DNA of 27,800 nt from Victivallales bacterium (GTDB lineage Bacteria; Verrucomicrobiota; Lentisphaeria; Oligosphaerales; Oligosphaeraceae): assembly GCA_017963875.1 (NCBI GenBank), contig JAGCTA010000280.1:1-27800 (forward strand), given 5' to 3'. Under the pieces are notes generated by a model, which ran no database searches, was not told where the DNA came from, and saw nothing but the letters and a program-made list of their open reading frames with translations. Of this stretch, positions 23,803 to 27,800 are shown in pieces (position 1 is the first letter of the stretch; each line of letters begins with the position of its first letter). Position numbers and translations under genes: made by a program.

Positions 23803-25674
23803 TTAGATAATCTCTTTTCCGACGAACTGCTTGCATAAGTTGTAACTCAGATTCAAATGATTGCGTGCATCTGGATCGCAGCCATACTTTATCAGAGCCT
23901 CTTCAAGTTCCATGTTGTCCTCGCTGAACAGGCAGTACCACAAGGGAGTATTACCCAAATCATCTACTGATGTTTTGCTGATTCCTGGATAGATTTTTTC
24001 CAATACATCAAGGATAGGCGCAAAAGATCTATGCCTATACGGTTCATAACTTGATCCCCAGTGTAAACGTGAACACAGGCAAGTTAGCAATTCCCGTGGT
24101 GAAAGAATGGAGCATAGCTCACGGAGATGCTTTTGCAGCAAATGGCACAGAATCGCCGATGACCGATGGAAAATAATACTACCTAGGAGAGTTTTGCATA
24201 GATGCTTGCCAGAAATTGTCCTTTCGATTTCAAAAAGTGGTGCATTGTCATCTAACACACTTCGCATCAACTCGTGGTGCTTTTCCCGTAGTTCTTTTGT
24301 TGTTTGTACATCTCTGAACAAGAAACCTGGCGGAAGCCCATAATCGCATTTACTGCCAGAGGCATGTTTACTTGGATGTGGATATAAGATATCCTTCATG
24401 CAGAACCATAGGCAGGCATGAACTCTATCTGGGATATTTTTGTTGGAAAGAATACTTTTTATGAGGGGTGCTATCTTGTTTGTCTTTTTGCTGGTTTGAA
24501 TGTGCTTGCACGCTTTCCCCAGAGCACACAAGAGAGCATCATCTTCCTCCCGCAACTCAACAAGGAACTCTGGCTCCAAAAGCTCGTATCCAACTTCCGA
24601 ACTATCCATCATGGAGTATTTAATGAATAAGAAATCGGAATGCTCTCGCCAATAATTCATTTTCTCTTTGATCGAGATGCCCTGCTTCCGAAAAACAATA
24701 TATGCTGATAAAATCTGAGCATATTCCGAACATAAAGCACTTGGGATTTCAGTGTGATTGATTTTTGAGGCAGCAGCCGCTCTAACTCTGACATTGCTGT
24801 CTTTATACAAGAGTGCCAGAAACTTATCGGAACAATGCCTATTATGGGCGACGGCCTCTCTCACTGAAGCGTCGGAATCCTTCGACAATTTCTCCAAGAT
24901 TTCCACGGAACAAGGGCACTTGGCAACCGCAATTCTTACTGAAGCATTTTCATCCCCAGCCAAAATGTTCAAGAGTTCTTGACAATCAAAAGGCAACTGT
25001 GAGCTTGAACTATAGTTATGCGCGATATTCTCTGCCATCGTTTGTTTAACCAATTCGCTTTCATCCCTAGCCAATCTCACACGGATATGATGAGAAATCT
25101 TTTGAGAGGCAGCCACAATTTCCCTGATTGACTCATTGGAATCTTTTGAAAAAAACTCTACCCAATCGGTGTCATCTGTCGGGGTGTCGTACCACAACAG
25201 GGCAAGAGCAGCGCTTTTTCTAACCTTGGCACTCGCATCTTTGGCCAGAGTTTTCAAGATATTGATTGGGCATTTAGGATTGTAAGCAACTTCACTTCTT
25301 ACATCGGCTTCTTTATCGTTTGCCAGTTCCAGCAATATATCAACTGGAGAACAATTTGCCACCCTTTTTCTAACATCAGTACTTGTATCTTTGGCTAATA
25401 ATCTCAATATCTTTCGGGGAGTATGCTTATTGTAAGCGATGTATTTTTTTACAACAGCACTTTCGTCATTTGATAAGTGCACCAGGACGTCAACAGGACA
25501 ATGACAATTGCGAACCACACTGGCCCTTACATATTCGTCTTTGTCATCGGCCATTTTTCGCAATAGATCACCTGAACTTGTATGGAAGGCGATATATGGT
25601 TTGACGCAATAATTGTCAGGGAGTTTGCCAAGAAGGTCTAGAAGCATGTCTTGAGAAGTTTTCATTGTTTTCAT
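23803..25674 (-). CDS. LRV-repeat protein with ankyrin-type C-terminal tail
   Basis: Predicted 623-residue protein. Residues ~30-330 hold about ten ~24-residue repeats of the leucine-rich-variant/HEAT-like type (pattern NPKCPINILKTLAKDASAKV then RxxxA). Several repeats keep the CP pair, as in CHCPVDVLVHL and CPCSVEILEKL. Residues ~380-620 form a domain shared with the 351-residue protein encoded upstream, ending in GNTPLWYCL and ALIKYGCDPDARNHLNLSYN, an ankyrin-like unit. No enzyme motif, signal peptide or membrane helix is seen, so a cytoplasmic binding or adaptor protein is likely. No clear ribosome-binding site precedes 25674 (a second ATG is at 25665). It lies 33 bp after the small frameshifted gene. 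DNA is AT-richer than the efflux operon. Confidence 0.8.
   Translation of the reverse strand: MKTMKTSQDMLLDLLGKLPDNYCVKPYIAFHTSSGDLLRKMADDKDEYVRASVVRNCHCPVDVLVHLSNDESAVVKKYIAYNKHTPRKILRLLAKDTSTDVRKRVANCSPVDILLELANDKEADVRSEVAYNPKCPINILKTLAKDASAKVRKSAALALLWYDTPTDDTDWVEFFSKDSNESIREIVAASQKISHHIRVRLARDESELVKQTMAENIAHNYSSSSQLPFDCQELLNILAGDENASVRIAVAKCPCSVEILEKLSKDSDASVREAVAHNRHCSDKFLALLYKDSNVRVRAAAASKINHTEIPSALCSEYAQILSAYIVFRKQGISIKEKMNYWREHSDFLFIKYSMMDSSEVGYELLEPEFLVELREEDDALLCALGKACKHIQTSKKTNKIAPLIKSILSNKNIPDRVHACLWFCMKDILYPHPSKHASGSKCDYGLPPGFLFRDVQTTKELREKHHELMRSVLDDNAPLFEIERTISGKHLCKTLLGSIIFHRSSAILCHLLQKHLRELCSILSPRELLTCLCSRLHWGSSYEPYRHRSFAPILDVLEKIYPGISKTSVDDLGNTPLWYCLFSEDNMELEEALIKYGCDPDARNHLNLSYNLCKQFVGKEII
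23840..23904. repeat. 65-bp near-identical block, copy 1
   Basis: Encodes the YGCDPDARNHLNLSYN tail of the LRV protein. It matches 25964-26028 at 63 of 65 positions, although the rest of the two genes is strongly diverged. The identity falls off sharply on both sides. Confidence 0.9.
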
Positions 25675-25707
25675 TCTTTTTTTGGTTAAAAAAGTTTCAA
25701 TAAGTGG

Positions 25708-25939
25708 TCATAAAGCAAACATCGTGCCAAGTCGCATTCCATTGCTTGTACCTAGTTGATGTGCCATAAGCCGCGTGGATAACTGTGCATATTTTGACCA
25801 ATACTGATAAAAAACATTCAGCCCATCACGAGACTGTCCCTGCGGAAAGCCTTTCGGCCTCACGGAGCAATTCACTGGCTTTGTCGGGATTGGTTTGTGC
25901 CAACTCGGCGGCTTTTACAAACAATTCAGAGTATCTCAT
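25708..25939 (-). pseudogene. Small helical protein gene split by a one-base insertion
   Basis: ATG 25939 overlaps the preceding stop as ATGA. The first frame reads MRYSELFVKAAELAQTNPDK and on to ERLSAG, then meets a stop at 25826 (37 residues). A second frame continues with protein-like sequence (DGLNVFYQYWSKYAQLSTRL to MRLGTMFAL) and stops at 25708, 33 bp before the LRV gene. Removing one G from the GGG at 25838-25840 joins them into a 76-residue protein. The first half looks like a TPR-like helical hairpin; I know no family. It could be a true frameshift, a programmed one, or an assembly error. Coupled translation ties it to the ankyrin-tailed gene upstream. Confidence 0.6.
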
Positions 25940-26991
25940 AATTCCCTAAACTCCTTGCAAAGATTGTAACTCAGGTTCAAATGATTGCGTGCATCTGGAT
26001 CGCAGCCATACTTTATCAGCGCCTCTTCCAGTTTTTCTCTGTCATTTTTGTACAGGCAATACCAGAGGGGCGTGTTGCCCAGCTTGTCCTTGGTCTTGCT
26101 GATGCCTGGGTACAGTTGCTCTAGAGCGTCAAGTACCTTGATTGCGCCCTCTGCGCCCTGACGTCTATCTACGTATGAGCAACAGCAGATAAGCCAATCC
26201 TGTGGTGCAAGAATGGCTGTCATTGCCTTGGTACGGTGGAGCAGTAAATGGGAAATGATATTGAAGGGTTCGTAACGCATCATTTCACGCAGTAGCCATG
26301 CCGCCAGTTTCTTTCCAGGGAGAGTTAATTCAAGTTCGAACAGGGAGATTGAATCTTCTCTGAGTGCCTGGTCCATTTTTTCAGACAGCCCATAGTGCCT
26401 TTTGCCATCCATGAAAACAAGTCCAGGTGGAATCAAATCGTGCCCAGCATGCTCCATCTTGAACATGGCTAGTTTGATGGCGGAATTGTCAATCATGACA
26501 ATATCTACGCAATCACCTGGAACACATCCATTATAGTGCCAGGTGATTTTCCGCATCAGAGTCCAGAAATAGGCTCGGATTTTATCGGGAAGCACATTTT
26601 TCATCGAGAGTATTCTGGCGACGGCATTGAATGCACGATGATAGAAATCATGATGGTGGGGGTACATCAAATGCCCACCGATTCTCTTCAAAAGAGGCAT
26701 ATCATTCTCCTGCAAGTGCTTCAAGAATGAAGGCATTAGCACCATATCGCCCCATTTGTTGCTTTCTCGCAGGATGTCTTCTAATGGAATGTAACTTTTC
26801 TCCAATGTCTCATTGGGTTCTCCTTGCGCTGGTTGCCGCTTATATACAATTTCTGTATGAAGATGTTGGCGACAAAAATCCACAATCTGCGGCATCGGGG
26901 CGTCATGTTCCCAAAGCTCCTCGTATTCGCGGACAAGTTGGGTGCGAAAATTGATGTATTGTATGTAGAAATCGAATTCATCCTTCGTCAT
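25936..26991 (-). CDS. Ankyrin-tailed protein, paralogue of the LRV protein
   Basis: Predicted 351-residue cytoplasmic protein. Residues ~1-125 are unique and helical (MTKDEFDFYIQYINFRTQLV at the start). Residues ~130-351 align with the C-terminal domain of the LRV protein: IPPGLVFMDGK matches LPPGFLFRDVQ, ALEQLYPGISKTKDKLGNTP matches LEKIYPGISKTSVDDLGNTP, and the tails are nearly identical. No catalytic motif is recognised. Its ATG shares one base with the TGA of the VWA gene (TGATG), and AAGGAGG lies just upstream, so the two are translationally coupled. A partner or substrate adaptor for the VWA protein is a reasonable but unproven guess. Confidence 0.8.
   Translation of the reverse strand: MTKDEFDFYIQYINFRTQLVREYEELWEHDAPMPQIVDFCRQHLHTEIVYKRQPAQGEPNETLEKSYIPLEDILRESNKWGDMVLMPSFLKHLQENDMPLLKRIGGHLMYPHHHDFYHRAFNAVARILSMKNVLPDKIRAYFWTLMRKITWHYNGCVPGDCVDIVMIDNSAIKLAMFKMEHAGHDLIPPGLVFMDGKRHYGLSEKMDQALREDSISLFELELTLPGKKLAAWLLREMMRYEPFNIISHLLLHRTKAMTAILAPQDWLICCCSYVDRRQGAEGAIKVLDALEQLYPGISKTKDKLGNTPLWYCLYKNDREKLEEALIKYGCDPDARNHLNLSYNLCKEFREL
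25964..26028. repeat. 65-bp near-identical block, copy 2
   Basis: Second copy of the block at 23840-23904, in the same orientation and about 2.1 kb away. Recombination between the two copies would delete the small frameshifted gene and fuse the upstream protein to the LRV protein's last residues. Confidence 0.9.
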
Positions 26992-27800
26992 CAGGCCTCC
27001 TTGTTATGTTTCATTTTGATGCAATGTCCCCATGTGGCGGGCTTGTGTCCGTCCTGCGTCAGTACCCATAGCACAGGATAACGCGGTTTTGTTTCAGGAG
27101 CGTCACCAAAGCCATCCGTCAGGTAGATGAAGATGTCAGGACGCAGGCGATGTTCGCGAACATAATCGAATGGCGGGACGAAGGAGGTGCCTCCGTGCCC
27201 GTAGCTCTCCCACTGGTAATTGCGGGGGAAGTGCTTTGCTTCACTGAAGGTCTCCACATGCTGAATGGCGCAGTCGCATTGGATGACGGTCAAATCGTAT
27301 CTGCCAAAGGAATTGAGCAGGCTGGAAAGTTCCGCAAAGAACTGGGGTAAATCGCCAGTTGTGCTGCCGCTGGTGTCGATTGCCATGACTGCGTTCATCC
27401 GATTGTCGCGATAGGAGGGCAGATAGAGCTGCCGTGAGACATATCTGCGTTCTGGAGGCAGCCAGCGACGCGAGCCGCCATAGCAGCTTGTGACAAATTG
27501 CCGAAGCAAATCCCGCCAAGGCAGTTCTGGCTTGCGGAGCTTCTCTATGATGCCCTGGATATGCGCGGGCAGATGTCCCTGCGTGCGCTCCATAATCTGC
27601 GCCGTCTGTATGACGATGCGGCGCATCCATTCCACCGACTGCTCATCCCAGGCTGGCGTCTTTGAAATGCTGTTTTGACCTTCTGTGATGCTGTCTTCTG
27701 ATTTTTCGCCATTGTCAGAACTCGTGGCTTCACTGGAACTGTTTTCTGAATTGCCGCCGTCCTTGTTTCCATTTTGTTCATCACTGTCATTTTGCGAATC
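26991..27800 (-). CDS. VWA-like (DUF2201-type) protein, 5' end outside window
   Basis: The frame is open to the window edge, giving at least 269 residues; the N-terminus is missing. The visible part starts with a ~45-residue linker rich in Asn, Ser, Asp and Glu. A helical segment follows (LPWRDLLRQFVTSCYGGSRR and RRYVSRQLYLPS). Then comes a von Willebrand A domain with the MIDAS motif AIDTSGST, the conserved Thr in GHGGTSF and YLTDGFGDAP. Full-length relatives carry an N-terminal putative metallopeptidase domain (DUF2201_N) and are usually encoded next to a MoxR-type AAA+ ATPase. Both would lie beyond the edge here (inference). A GTG at 27635 is not the real start. It is coupled to the ankyrin-tailed gene. 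Confidence 0.85.
   Translation of the reverse strand, partial: DSQNDSDEQNGNKDGGNSENSSSEATSSDNGEKSEDSITEGQNSISKTPAWDEQSVEWMRRIVIQTAQIMERTQGHLPAHIQGIIEKLRKPELPWRDLLRQFVTSCYGGSRRWLPPERRYVSRQLYLPSYRDNRMNAVMAIDTSGSTTGDLPQFFAELSSLLNSFGRYDLTVIQCDCAIQHVETFSEAKHFPRNYQWESYGHGGTSFVPPFDYVREHRLRPDIFIYLTDGFGDAPETKPRYPVLWVLTQDGHKPATWGHCIKMKHNKEA

Overview
The window reads as a chromosomal segment of a Gram-negative bacterium, most likely from the PVC group (Lentisphaerota/Verrucomicrobiota). That placement is an inference. It rests on a tripartite RND efflux operon with an outer-membrane lipoprotein, a GH99/WbsX-like protein, a membrane protein ending in a pseudopilin-like tail often seen in PVC genomes, and a DAHP synthase-chorismate mutase fusion. 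No rRNA, tRNA or CRISPR array was found.

Layout. 1-3728 (minus): a two-gene unit of a six-helix membrane protein followed by a GH99/WbsX-like protein, flanked on both sides by related short repeats. 3729-4282: a large intergenic region with a MITE-like, multi-hairpin element. 4283-4804 (plus): an ogt DNA-repair methyltransferase. 4984-8094 (minus): a compact five-gene accessory operon (macro-domain hydrolase, Nim-like flavin protein, cysteine-rich flavodoxin-like reductase, acetolactate decarboxylase broken by a one-base frameshift, Vat-type acetyltransferase). 8299-9475 (minus): an AmaP-like/Asp23 pair ending in a strong intrinsic terminator. 9657-13039: rhomboid protease and DAHP synthase-chorismate mutase (minus), divergent from an RlmD-type rRNA methyltransferase (plus). 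13148-20926 (minus): outer-membrane factor, adaptor and RND pump genes followed by a hybrid histidine kinase. 21119-21853 (minus): a short-chain dehydrogenase.

21854-27800 is the most unusual part. A hairpin-rich intergenic region leads to a 36-codon fragment of a sigma-54 activator, a YopX-like gene, and an rtcB RNA-ligase gene that lost its middle by an out-of-frame deletion. Upstream of these (all minus strand) is a tightly packed set running from the window edge: a VWA (DUF2201-type) protein, an ankyrin-tailed protein overlapping it by one base, a small gene coupled by ATGA that appears split by a one-base insertion, and a large LRV-repeat protein with the same ankyrin-type tail. The two tail-bearing proteins are diverged paralogues, yet share a 65-bp block identical at 63 positions, which suggests gene conversion. 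This VWA/ankyrin/LRV set beside a decayed RNA-repair remnant is the best candidate for an undescribed system. Its function is unknown, and any AAA+ partner would lie outside the window.

Three genes (budA, the small 76-codon gene and rtcB) carry frame disruptions. The first two are single-base changes and could be assembly errors. The rtcB lesion is a large deletion and cannot be explained that way.
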